Notes under the pieces: generated by a model
The model's database searches: none
What the model was told of the DNA's origin: nothing
The model's input: the letters and a program-made list of their open reading frames with translations, nothing else
Shown here: positions 22,908-29,992 of the stretch, piece after piece
Numbering within the stretch: the stretch's first letter is position 1
How the letters are laid out: each line of letters opens with the position of its first letter
DNA from: a virus
DNA length: 64,000 nucleotides
Reading direction: 5' to 3' (one strand)
IMG/VR virus record: IMGVR_UViG_3300025928_000005
Coordinates: 47,342 to 111,341 of that record
Program-made: the position numbers and the translations under genes

Positions 22908-23073
22908 GCTTGCGGACTCCCAGCTCGACGAGGTAGATGATGGCCTGTCGCTCGGTCCAGCCGCCCTTCACGAGGGACGTGAGGATCTCGTGCATGGCGA
23001 TCGCGTCCTGCACGAGCTTGGACGCGACCTCACCGTCGAACTCGCCCAGGTCGGGGGTCGGGTCGTCACTCAC
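22900..23073 (-). CDS. Small helical protein
   Basis: A protein of 57 aa. GTG overlaps the end of the regulator gene. Helical: VASKLVQDAIAMHEILTSLVKGGWTERQAIIYLVELGV. Coupling suggests a partner of the regulator or of the ParB-like protein. Confidence 0.6.
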   Translation of the reverse strand: MSDDPTPDLGEFDGEVASKLVQDAIAMHEILTSLVKGGWTERQAIIYLVELGVRKRG

Positions 23074-23725
23074 CGGGCACCTCGCCCGTGTGTCGGCGGC
23101 GTCCCTTGCCACGGTTGGGGTAGGCCGCGAGCACGTCGGGGTTGAACAGGTCGGCCGCGGTGACGTTGAGCAGCTCGCAGGCCCGCACGACGAGGGACTC
23201 CGCCGGCAGACAGCCACCGTAGGCCCAGGCGATGTAGTTGCCCTGGTTGAAGTTGTCGACCGGGAGGTCGAGGGCGTTCGCCTCCTCCGTGAACCGGCGA
23301 GCGGTGTAGCCGCGCTCGCGAACGAGATCGCGGATGGGCTGCCAGCCCCACTTGGTGCGGTTGGGGTTGGGGGTGCGGTGGCCGCCGCGTCGGGGCGTGA
23401 GCTCGGTCTCCACCCAGGCAGCGAACCGGGCGCGCTCAGGGTCACCGTCCAGGTCGGCGAGGCGGCGGACGCCGGCGGCGGTCACGGCGTCGACCTGGGT
23501 GAGCTGGAACCGCTCGTAGGTGTCGACCAGGTCTCGCTCCTCGGGGCTGAGGGTGGTGAGCTCGTCGGGGTGGATCCCGAGGGCGAGGCAGGCGTCCTCG
23601 GCGTAGACGAGGACCCGTTCGCTGGGGGTGCCGGGCTCGAGCACGAGGTGCCGCACCGCCATGAAGCTGAGAGGGTAGTTGAGCACCCGTCGAGTGGGCG
23701 CGGGTAAGGCCTTGACGTCATCCAT
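23066..23725 (-). CDS. Putative repressor/antirepressor with BRO-N-like and HTH parts
   Basis: A protein of 219 aa from ATG 23725. Residues 15-50 (LNYPLSFMAVRHLVL...VLVYAEDACLALGI) resemble the start of BRO-N/antirepressor domains. The C-terminal half (DLVRERGYTARRFTEEANALDLPVDNFNQGNYIAWAYGG..) is an XRE-like HTH. A TAGAGT -10 box is 7 nt from the ATG and no ribosome site is present, so the mRNA is probably leaderless, as for many phage repressors. It is divergent from the plus-strand operon at 23785, the usual layout of an immunity switch. Confidence 0.6.
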   Translation of the reverse strand: MDDVKALPAPTRRVLNYPLSFMAVRHLVLEPGTPSERVLVYAEDACLALGIHPDELTTLSPEERDLVDTYERFQLTQVDAVTAAGVRRLADLDGDPERARFAAWVETELTPRRGGHRTPNPNRTKWGWQPIRDLVRERGYTARRFTEEANALDLPVDNFNQGNYIAWAYGGCLPAESLVVRACELLNVTAADLFNPDVLAAYPNRGKGRRRHTGEVPGE

Positions 23726-23732
23726 GTTGAAG

Positions 23733-23762
23733 ACTCTACCAGCGGTACGATGTTGATGACAA
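23733..23762 (-). promoter_or_regulatory. Promoter of the regulator gene
   Basis: TTGTCA, 18-bp spacer, TAGAGT. The transcript would start at or next to the ATG. Confidence 0.55.
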
Positions 23763-23784
23763 CCGAGAACGTTCAGCATTGCTG

Positions 23785-23813
23785 TTTACATCTTAGCCGC
23801 GTGGTGATACGGT
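23785..23813 (+). promoter_or_regulatory. Repeated-family promoter, divergent from the regulator
   Basis: TTTACA, 17-bp spacer, TACGGT. The 22 bp between the two divergent promoters are the likeliest operator site. Confidence 0.75.
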
Positions 23814-23850
23814 ATCTCCAGGAACGAGGAACCGAGGAGAGGAGCTCCCG

Positions 23851-24225
23851 ATGTCGAAGAGGTCGGAGCGCAAGCGGCTGCTGAGGGTTCGCCGCGAGCT
23901 CGCGGCGGCGACCCGCCACCTGAACCGGATCCACCGCCTGACCGACAGCGGCGAGCCGCAGCCGGCGCGGGTCTGGCTCGAGCGGGTCGGCCTGGACGAG
24001 GACCTCGCGAGGCGCTTCGCGCCCGTGTTCTCCCGCGGCGTCAAGACGAGCGTGACCGGCGAGACCGAGATCAAGATCCACGCTCACTCGCGGCTCGGCT
24101 ACAAGAAGGTGCCGGTGAAGAGGTACCGGCGCGACGAGTTCTTCGCGCAGCTCCCCGTCGCCGTCTCCCGGATCAAGGACCCGACCGCGAAGCGTGAGTT
24201 CGCCCGCGTCGCGGCGATCTACTAG
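23851..24225 (+). CDS. Small basic protein, first gene of the divergent operon
   Basis: A protein of 124 aa, rich in Arg/Lys (SKRSERKRLLRVRRELAAATRHLNRIH), with an alpha/beta second half. Its place after the divergent promoter is where a Cro- or regulator-like product would be, but no HTH is evident. Confidence 0.65.
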   Translation: MSKRSERKRLLRVRRELAAATRHLNRIHRLTDSGEPQPARVWLERVGLDEDLARRFAPVFSRGVKTSVTGETEIKIHAHSRLGYKKVPVKRYRRDEFFAQLPVAVSRIKDPTAKREFARVAAIY

Positions 24226-24244
24226 ATATAAGGAGCGACGAGCC

Positions 24245-24487
24245 GTGAGGATCTTCCACGTCGACCGCAGGCTCAGCCGGAGCGACTACGGTTGGACCCG
24301 GGGCGCGATCGTCATCGCCCTGAACGAGACCGCGGCCAGGCACCTGGTCGACGGCCTCTCGATGTCCAAGCAGTTCAACGACCCGACGGACCTGTGGCTG
24401 TCCCCGGAGCACTCCACCGCGCGTGAGCTGGGGGTCGCCCACGGCACCGAGGAGGAGATCGTGCTGACCGACGAGGAAGAGGGGTAG
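24245..24487 (+). CDS. Small hypothetical protein
   Basis: A protein of 80 aa from GTG 24245 with AAGGAG upstream. Acidic C-terminus (TDEEEG). The longer upstream frame overlaps the previous gene and is not used. Confidence 0.6.
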   Translation: MRIFHVDRRLSRSDYGWTRGAIVIALNETAARHLVDGLSMSKQFNDPTDLWLSPEHSTARELGVAHGTEEEIVLTDEEEG

Positions 24488-24491
24488 AGCC

Positions 24492-24656
24492 GTGCCGTGG
24501 TGCGGACGGTGCCAGCGGGTCATCCAAAACGGGTGCTGCTGTGGGTGTGGCTGCCGGCTCGCGAGCCCGGACTGGTTCGCGAGCCTCGACGCAGGTACTG
24601 TAACAGTTGATGAACTGAGCGAGGGGAGCGAGGGTGGGAAGCGACGCGCACGGTGA
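24492..24656 (+). CDS. Cysteine-knot-like micro-protein
   Basis: A protein of 54 aa from GTG 24492. Seven Cys lie in the first 21 residues (C4, C7, C15, C16, C17, C19, C21), followed by a short acidic then basic tail. The spacing suits a metal-binding knuckle. It overlaps the next gene by 23 bp. Confidence 0.5.
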   Translation: MPWCGRCQRVIQNGCCCGCGCRLASPDWFASLDAGTVTVDELSEGSEGGKRRAR

Positions 24657-25110
24657 CCTCGTGTACGGGGTGCCGCTCGGCGGCAGCGACGAGGGTTGGC
24701 TCCTGACGGGGCCCAAGGATAAGTGGGGTGACGTCAGCCTCGAGCCGGAGCACCTCCCGTGGCTGACGCCGGAGCAGGCCGAAGGCTGGGACCACTTCAG
24801 CTACAGCGAGGTGCTCGAGCTCGGGCTCAGGCACCTCGACACGGTGATGTTCAGCCTCACCGATCAGCCGCTCAGCGCCGGCCTCGAGGTGCACCAGCAC
24901 GGCTACGAGCTCAGGTCGTTCGCGCTCGCGCTCAAGAAGCCGCAGTTCGGGGCCTCGTGGGGTGACGCGACCGACGTCGACTGGCTCGCGCTGAGCGAGG
25001 TGGCCGGTGACACGCGGATCACGGTTCAGTTCCGCCGAGTTCTTCAGGAGCTCAACCTCGAGCCCGTGAACCCTCAGCCACGGTGGTTCCTGACCGCCCA
25101 CTACTTCTAG
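24634..25110 (+). CDS. Hypothetical protein
   Basis: A protein of 158 aa with a GTG start after GAGCGAGGG. Mixed alpha/beta with no known motif. It ends with the hydrophobic RWFLTAHYF. Confidence 0.65.
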   Translation: MGSDAHGDLVYGVPLGGSDEGWLLTGPKDKWGDVSLEPEHLPWLTPEQAEGWDHFSYSEVLELGLRHLDTVMFSLTDQPLSAGLEVHQHGYELRSFALALKKPQFGASWGDATDVDWLALSEVAGDTRITVQFRRVLQELNLEPVNPQPRWFLTAHYF

Positions 25111-25118
25111 GGGTCAAC

Positions 25119-25553
25119 GTGCAGACCTTCCTGCCCGACCCCGACTTCGCGACGTCCGCCGGCGTCCTCGACCGGCAGCGCCTCGGCAAGCAGCGCGTCG
25201 AGACGCTGCAGATCATGACGGCCCTGCTGACCGGCACGGGCTGGGTCAACCACCCCGCCACCAAGATGTGGCGCGGCCACGAGGTGAAGCTGCTCCACTA
25301 CCAGGCGGCGATCTGCGACGAGTGGGAGAACCGCGGCTACCAGGACACGTGCTGGGTCAAGACGCTCAGCCTGGCTTTCAAGCACGGCATCAAGCCCCTG
25401 CAGGTGACCGTCGACCCGTCGTGGCTCGGCGACGAGGCGTTCCACCTCAGCCACCGCTCCAACCTGTTTCGCAAGAACCCAGCACATTACGGCGCGTTCT
25501 GGCCGGACGTCCCGGCCGACCTGCCGTACGTGTGGCCCGTGAGAGAGGACTGA
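25119..25553 (+). CDS. Pyrimidine-dimer glycosylase-like protein (Pyr_excise family)
   Basis: A protein of 144 aa from GTG 25119. QTFLPDPDFATSAGVLDRQRLGKQRVETLQIM, WVNHPATKMWRGHE and CDEWENRGYQD match the actinobacterial branch of the Pyr_excise family, related to T4 endonuclease V (DenV). Likely role: DNA repair or base excision on phage or host DNA. The catalytic residue cannot be fixed by eye. Confidence 0.75.
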   Translation: MQTFLPDPDFATSAGVLDRQRLGKQRVETLQIMTALLTGTGWVNHPATKMWRGHEVKLLHYQAAICDEWENRGYQDTCWVKTLSLAFKHGIKPLQVTVDPSWLGDEAFHLSHRSNLFRKNPAHYGAFWPDVPADLPYVWPVRED

Positions 25554-25554
25554 G

Positions 25555-25821
25555 GTGCCTGGTCACCGACACCACGCCGTCCGCTACGGCGAGCTTCCCG
25601 AGTGGAACCGCCTCGCCAGCCGGGTGAAGACCGGCTACGAGATCCAGGTGGAGCCGCCCGACGGCGAGTGGCGTCGGGTCAGACGCAAGCAGCGTGACAG
25701 CGAGAACGGGGTCGTCCTCTTCACGTTCGAGGACGGCACCCAGCTCCGCGTCGCGGTCACGACCAAGATCAAGGCGCGGCGCACGCCGCTCCCCACCGAG
25801 GAAGGAACCGAGGAACAGTGA
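25555..25821 (+). CDS. Small hypothetical protein
   Basis: A protein of 88 aa, basic and beta-rich (EIQVEPPDGEWRRVRRKQRDSENGVVLFTFEDGTQLRV), possibly a small barrel. Its end overlaps the next start by 4 bp. Confidence 0.6.
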   Translation: MPGHRHHAVRYGELPEWNRLASRVKTGYEIQVEPPDGEWRRVRRKQRDSENGVVLFTFEDGTQLRVAVTTKIKARRTPLPTEEGTEEQ

Positions 25822-26420
25822 AGCTGACTCACCGGCAGAAGCTGCTGGGCACCCTGGCGGCCGTGGGCCTGCTGCCCATCGCCCTGATGGGTGACGCCTG
25901 CTCCAACAACTCCCAGAGCCAGGCCCAGCAGATCACCGAGCAGTACTCGCAGCACTCGCAGAGCGCGGTGCCTTACCCGCTGACGCAGATGGACGCCGGC
26001 GGCTGGACGGAGCGCACCCTCCTGAAGGAGCACCTGCTCCGCCAGAACGACCCCAACGCGATCCACTACGTCTACTGGATCGTCCCGATGACCGGCGCCC
26101 TGGTCGCGCAGTGGACCGTCAAGGGCATGGTCTTCTCGCCGAACAGCCAGCTGACCAACACGCAGTCCATCACGTGGTCGAGCAACGGCGGCAGCGGCGT
26201 CGTCGACGCGCCCGGCGACAACGGCACGTGGGGCCCCGAGCCGTTCTGCTACGACTTCTTCACCACGTCGGGCAACGAGATCCGGCTGCCCTGCAACGGC
26301 CTGTCGGCCGTCGAGTCCGACACGCCGATGACCTTCTCTACCCAGCCCGTGATCACCTACGACGCGAGCCAGAAGTCGCCGCTCGACAAGGGCGGCCTGT
26401 CCAAGATCGGAGGCAAGTGA
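25818..26420 (+). CDS. Secreted or lipoprotein-like protein
   Basis: A protein of 200 aa. KLTHRQKLLGTLAAVGLLPIALMGDAC gives a signal peptide ending at a Cys; the lipobox is imperfect (GDAC). The mature part is Gln/Ser-rich, then beta-rich. Its stop overlaps the start of a membrane protein gene. Phage lipoproteins often block superinfection, but nothing here proves it. Confidence 0.65.
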   Translation: MKLTHRQKLLGTLAAVGLLPIALMGDACSNNSQSQAQQITEQYSQHSQSAVPYPLTQMDAGGWTERTLLKEHLLRQNDPNAIHYVYWIVPMTGALVAQWTVKGMVFSPNSQLTNTQSITWSSNGGSGVVDAPGDNGTWGPEPFCYDFFTTSGNEIRLPCNGLSAVESDTPMTFSTQPVITYDASQKSPLDKGGLSKIGGK

Positions 26421-26896
26421 TGGACGACTTCGCGGACCGGCACCCCGTCGCCTACATCCTGACGGTGATCTTCTCCGTCATCCTCGTCCTGTTCGTGATC
26501 GCCGCGTTCATCATGGGGCTGAGGACCAACTTCAGCTATTGGTGGGGCCAGCAGCAGGCGACCCAGGACAAGAACTCCGCGGGGAACTTCGAGGCCGCCC
26601 AGCGGCAGTTCCTGCAGGACAAGAACGACGTCGACGGCTACGTGCAGAAGATCACCGCCGCGAGGCAGCAGCTCGCCGACTTCGACAAGGCCCACCCGAG
26701 CCTCGCGAGCGAGGACGGCCTCGCGGGCTTGACCGACGCGCAGCAGCGGCAGAGCCTGGCGACCAACCTGACCGGCCTGCAGCAGCAGTGCGTGAACGTG
26801 GTCAACGACTACAACACGAGCGCGAGGGCGTACCTGACCGCGGACTGGCGGGACGCGAACCTCCCGGAGCGGCTCGATCCCAACTCCTGCTCCTGA
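26420..26896 (+). CDS. Single-pass membrane protein with coiled coil
   Basis: A protein of 158 aa. A transmembrane helix at about 10-33 (VAYILTVIFSVILVLFVIAAFIMG) is followed by a Gln-rich coiled-coil region. Its ATG overlaps the lipoprotein stop (TGATG), so the two are co-translated and may form an envelope complex. Confidence 0.7.
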   Translation: MDDFADRHPVAYILTVIFSVILVLFVIAAFIMGLRTNFSYWWGQQQATQDKNSAGNFEAAQRQFLQDKNDVDGYVQKITAARQQLADFDKAHPSLASEDGLAGLTDAQQRQSLATNLTGLQQQCVNVVNDYNTSARAYLTADWRDANLPERLDPNSCS

Positions 26897-26905
26897 GGCG
26901 GCGAC

Positions 26906-27103
26906 ATGAGCATCATCCGCTGGTGCACCAGAACGATCGCTCGACAGGCGGCGAGGATCCGCGAGGAGCGAGCCCACAACCGACACCTCGTTCAGACGAA
27001 CGAGAGGTTGGTCAAGCAGAACGACACGCTGCGGCTGAGGTTGATCGACCTCGACGTCGATCCGGTCAAGGTTCTCGACGAGGAAACCGACGGCGAGGGC
27101 TGA
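26906..27103 (+). CDS. Small coiled-coil protein
   Basis: A protein of 65 aa, charged and helical throughout (IREERAHNRHLVQTNERLVKQND). Last gene before a strong terminator. Confidence 0.6.
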   Translation: MSIIRWCTRTIARQAARIREERAHNRHLVQTNERLVKQNDTLRLRLIDLDVDPVKVLDEETDGEG

Positions 27104-27108
27104 GCTAG

Positions 27109-27144
27109 AGCGAGGGGCGGAACCGAGAGGTTCCGCCCCTCGCT
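27109..27144 (+). terminator. Strong 16-bp hairpin
   Basis: AGCGAGGGGCGGAACC, GAGA loop, exact complement. It ends the operon that starts at 23785. Confidence 0.8.
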
Positions 27145-27161
27145 GTCTGTCTGCAACTTGA

Positions 27162-27172
27162 TGTGGTATTGT
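27162..27172 (+). promoter_or_regulatory. Extended -10 promoter before 27212
   Basis: TTGATGTGGTATTGT: TATTGT with an upstream TGTGG and no TTTACA. The similar TTGATGTGATACAGT precedes the 28410 gene, so these two genes share a second promoter type. Confidence 0.45.
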
Positions 27173-27211
27173 AAACCCCAGTTGCCGTGGAACCAGGAAG
27201 GAAGTCGAACC

Positions 27212-28276
27212 GTGAGCGAGACCACGAGGCCGGCGGGGACGACGCCGTTCTACCTCGCCGCATTGGCCGGCATGGCCGTGTCCCTGAACACCAGCTGGAA
27301 CTTCTTCGGGGACGTGCTGGGCGTCACCGACGTCGACCGCTACACCATGTTCTTCGTGCTGGAGCTCGCCCAGGTCGCCTGCGCCTGGGGCATGCGCGCG
27401 TCGATCCGCCGGCACGTCGACGGCGACCACCGGCCGTCACCGGGCCCGGCGCGCTGGGTCGCCTGGGCCCTCTGCGCCGTCTCCGCCTACATGGCGTGGA
27501 GCCTCAGCGGCTTCTGGGTCGGCGTCGCCCGGGTGCTGATCGGCCCCCTGCTCAGCCTGATCATGCTTCACCTCGCGCTGGGCATCGAGATCCGCGGCCT
27601 TCAGGTGGGCAACGACACCACCCTCGCCCGGGTCGGCCGGGAGCTGCGGGAGCGGCTCCTCTCCCTGCTCGGGCTCGGTGACGAGGAGCGGGACGCCAAG
27701 ACGATGTCACGGCTCCGCGCGGAGCGCCGCGCCTTCAAGATCCGCATGACCGCGAGCGGCAAGCGTCGGCACCGGCGCCGCTTCGTGCAGCAGATCGCGC
27801 GGGCCGGCGTGGCGAACGACCCGGAGGCCCTCGAGCGCTTCAACACCGGGATGATGCTGGCCGCGAACGTGAACAAGCTGTGGGACCAGGAGCGGCCGCT
27901 GCCACCCGAGCTGACGGGTGCCACGGACGACGTGCCAGGTGTCATCGACGCCGAGGTCGTGCCAGATGCCACCACCGAGGTGGCACCAGACAGTGACAGT
28001 GACAGTGACAGTGACAGTGACAGTGACAGTGACAGTGACAGTGACACCGAGGTGGCACCTGACACCAAGAGCGTGACACCCAAGGCGGTGCCGCTGACAT
28101 CCCTCAGCGCCCGGACCCAGGCGGAGGTTGACACCATCCTCGACCTGATGAGCGAGAAGGGTCTGGACGCGGTCACGATCGAGTACATCATGGAGCACGT
28201 TGGCCTGAAGTTCTCCACGGCGGCGCGGCGGCGGCGGGTCGCGGTGGCGCTCTTCGAGGCTCGACAGGTGTCGTGA
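27212..28276 (+). CDS. Multi-pass membrane protein, Spd-like, with Ser-Asp repeat
   Basis: A protein of 354 aa from GTG 27212. About four transmembrane helices (residues 12-35, 48-66, 82-102, 106-128) are followed by a basic cytoplasmic part, an acidic linker with nine Ser-Asp units, and a C-terminal helical region that may be a winged helix. It stands two genes before the TraB/FtsK-like gene, as membrane spread (Spd) proteins accompany TraB on Streptomyces plasmids. That link is inference. Confidence 0.6.
   Translation: MSETTRPAGTTPFYLAALAGMAVSLNTSWNFFGDVLGVTDVDRYTMFFVLELAQVACAWGMRASIRRHVDGDHRPSPGPARWVAWALCAVSAYMAWSLSGFWVGVARVLIGPLLSLIMLHLALGIEIRGLQVGNDTTLARVGRELRERLLSLLGLGDEERDAKTMSRLRAERRAFKIRMTASGKRRHRRRFVQQIARAGVANDPEALERFNTGMMLAANVNKLWDQERPLPPELTGATDDVPGVIDAEVVPDATTEVAPDSDSDSDSDSDSDSDSDSDTEVAPDTKSVTPKAVPLTSLSARTQAEVDTILDLMSEKGLDAVTIEYIMEHVGLKFSTAARRRRVAVALFEARQVS
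27989..28042 (+). repeat. (GACAGT)9 microsatellite
   Basis: Nine exact tandem copies of a hexamer encoding (Ser-Asp)9. The length may vary by slippage without breaking the frame. Confidence 0.95.
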
Positions 28277-28292
28277 CACCCGACACCTGACC

Positions 28293-28331
28293 TGCCACTG
28301 CCACCGGTGCCACGTGCCGGTGGCAGTGGCA
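28293..28331 (+). repeat. 15-bp inverted repeat made of TGCCAC units
   Basis: TGCCACTGCCACCGG, 9-nt spacer, exact complement, in the gap between 28276 and 28410. It may be a terminator, but its arms consist of the same TGCCA/TGGCA words that fill the next gene. Confidence 0.75.
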
Positions 28332-28371
28332 CGTCTGGCACGCGACCCACGTCACGTCCTCATTCATCAGT

Positions 28372-28385
28372 TGATGTGATACAGT
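28372..28385 (+). promoter_or_regulatory. Extended -10 promoter before 28410
   Basis: TGATGTGATACAGT: TACAGT with TGTGA upstream, 24 nt before the start. Confidence 0.45.
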
Positions 28386-28409
28386 GATACCACCGAGGAG
28401 GTGATGACG

Positions 28410-29915
28410 GTGAGCGAGAGGCTCGAGAGCGACGAGGAGCAGGTGTTCGCGTCGGCGGCACCGGTGCCTGAGGAAGGCCTGGTGAGCGGGTCGGAGACGC
28501 CGGAGAAGGAGACCGACCAGGCCTCCAAGGAGGAGGCCCCCAAGGTCCCGACCGGGGGCAAGGCCCGCCAGGCCGCGGGGCGACCGACGTGGCACCTGTC
28601 CCTGACCCTGGGCCTGGTGATCGCCCTAGCCGGCGGGGTGCTCCTGTGGATGCAGTCGCCGGCGCTGGCGCTGCTCGTTGGCGGCGCCCTGGTCGTGCTG
28701 GTGGGGCTCGCCCTCGCCCTGTGGCACCTCTTCGGGTCCGATGCCACCGGCCGTCGAGCTGCCAACCGCCGTGCCAACGACGTGGCAGCCCGTGCCACCG
28801 GGAACCGTGGCAGTGACACCTCACGGCGGCAGGCAGCTGGCAGTGACACCCGCCGAGGTGCCACCTCGCGTGACACCGGTGGCACCTCACGTGCCACCCG
28901 TGCCAACCGCCGTGGCACGCGAGACGGTGACACCGATCCGCGAGGTGCCACTCGCCGCCGGCGACGTGGCACCGATGACACCCGTGACCCGGCACCGCGT
29001 GGCAGGCGACGGGATCGTGCCACCGAGCCCCGTGGCACGGGTGGCACGCCGCGTGACCGAGGCGGTCAGCCACGGCAGCCGCGTGCCACGCCGCCCGGCG
29101 GCGGGCGACCGCAGCAGCCGCGCGGCGTCAAGGACCCGACCGGTGGCCGGCAGCCGGCACCGAACGCGGAGCGAAACCCGTACCGCAACCGAAACCGCAA
29201 CCCGTACTGGAACCGCGACCGTGACCGACCCGGCTTCTGGCGTGAGCGCACCTGCGTCAATGGCGGCCGCCCACCGATCACCAAGGTGCCGAAGGCTGAG
29301 GACGCCGCGGCCGACGAGGGAAAGAGGCCGGTGAGGTTGAAGCCACTTCGCTGGCGAAGCCGTCGAGGGAAGCTGCCGGTCCCGCAGGAGCCGAGGCCGG
29401 CTCGAGCCAAGGTGACCAAGCCGCCGCGGGAGCCGAGGCGTCCCAACGAGACCAGCGTGGAGTGGCCGAACGTGGATCAGGACCACTACGAGCCGGTGAT
29501 CGCGAGCAAGCTGCCGCGCATCACCCACGCGAGGCGAGCGGTCAAGCTGCCGCCCATCTACCACCGCAAGGGTGAGCCCCAGTGGCCCACCGACGACGAG
29601 GACCAGCGGGGACCCACCGTCCCCCCGCAGCGAGACAGGAGAGGCACCGTGGTAACCCCTGATCAGATGACCCGGGCCGACTGGGAGGCCCACTGCAGCC
29701 GGGCGGCCAACCTGGCTACCAAGGCGGCTCAGGCGAAGGACGAGCTGGCCACGAGGGCCCTCCAGGAGGCTCAGCTCCTGGACGGCATGGATGACCCGGA
29801 GATGCGGGAGGCGCAGGCCAACCACCTCCACGCGGCCTCCCGGGCGGCCCTCGACGGCGAGGTTCGCCGTCACAAGGCCGCGATCTGGAGCTCCCTGGGC
29901 CAGAATCCCGTGTAG
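28410..29915 (+). CDS. Membrane-anchored disordered Arg/Gly/Thr-rich protein
   Basis: A protein of 501 aa from GTG 28410, 8 nt after GGAGG. An acidic start is followed by two hydrophobic helices (about 65-110), then roughly 130 residues of Arg/Gly/Thr/Asp low complexity encoded by TGCCA/TGGCA/TGACA words, a Pro/Arg-rich section, and a helical end (TRADWEAHCSRAANLATKAAQAKDEL). A second start at 29649 (GTG behind GGAGAGG) could give the last 88 residues as a separate product. It lies directly upstream of the translocase gene, so it may be its membrane or DNA-binding partner. Confidence 0.6.
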   Translation: MSERLESDEEQVFASAAPVPEEGLVSGSETPEKETDQASKEEAPKVPTGGKARQAAGRPTWHLSLTLGLVIALAGGVLLWMQSPALALLVGGALVVLVGLALALWHLFGSDATGRRAANRRANDVAARATGNRGSDTSRRQAAGSDTRRGATSRDTGGTSRATRANRRGTRDGDTDPRGATRRRRRGTDDTRDPAPRGRRRDRATEPRGTGGTPRDRGGQPRQPRATPPGGGRPQQPRGVKDPTGGRQPAPNAERNPYRNRNRNPYWNRDRDRPGFWRERTCVNGGRPPITKVPKAEDAAADEGKRPVRLKPLRWRSRRGKLPVPQEPRPARAKVTKPPREPRRPNETSVEWPNVDQDHYEPVIASKLPRITHARRAVKLPPIYHRKGEPQWPTDDEDQRGPTVPPQRDRRGTVVTPDQMTRADWEAHCSRAANLATKAAQAKDELATRALQEAQLLDGMDDPEMREAQANHLHAASRAALDGEVRRHKAAIWSSLGQNPV

Positions 29916-29933
29916 GATTGAGGCGAGCGGCAT

Positions 29934-29966
29934 CTCGACCCCCGACCGGAATGGTCGGGGGTCGAG
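29934..29966 (+). terminator. 14-bp hairpin before the translocase gene
   Basis: CTCGACCCCCGACC, GGAAT loop, exact complement. It separates the membrane protein gene from the FtsK-like gene. Confidence 0.7.
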
Positions 29967-29992
29967 GTCGCTCTACGGAAAGAGGAAAAAAG

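Noticed and set aside
27989-28042. CRISPR-like repeat array
   Set aside because: Simple tandem hexamers without spacers, inside a coding frame.
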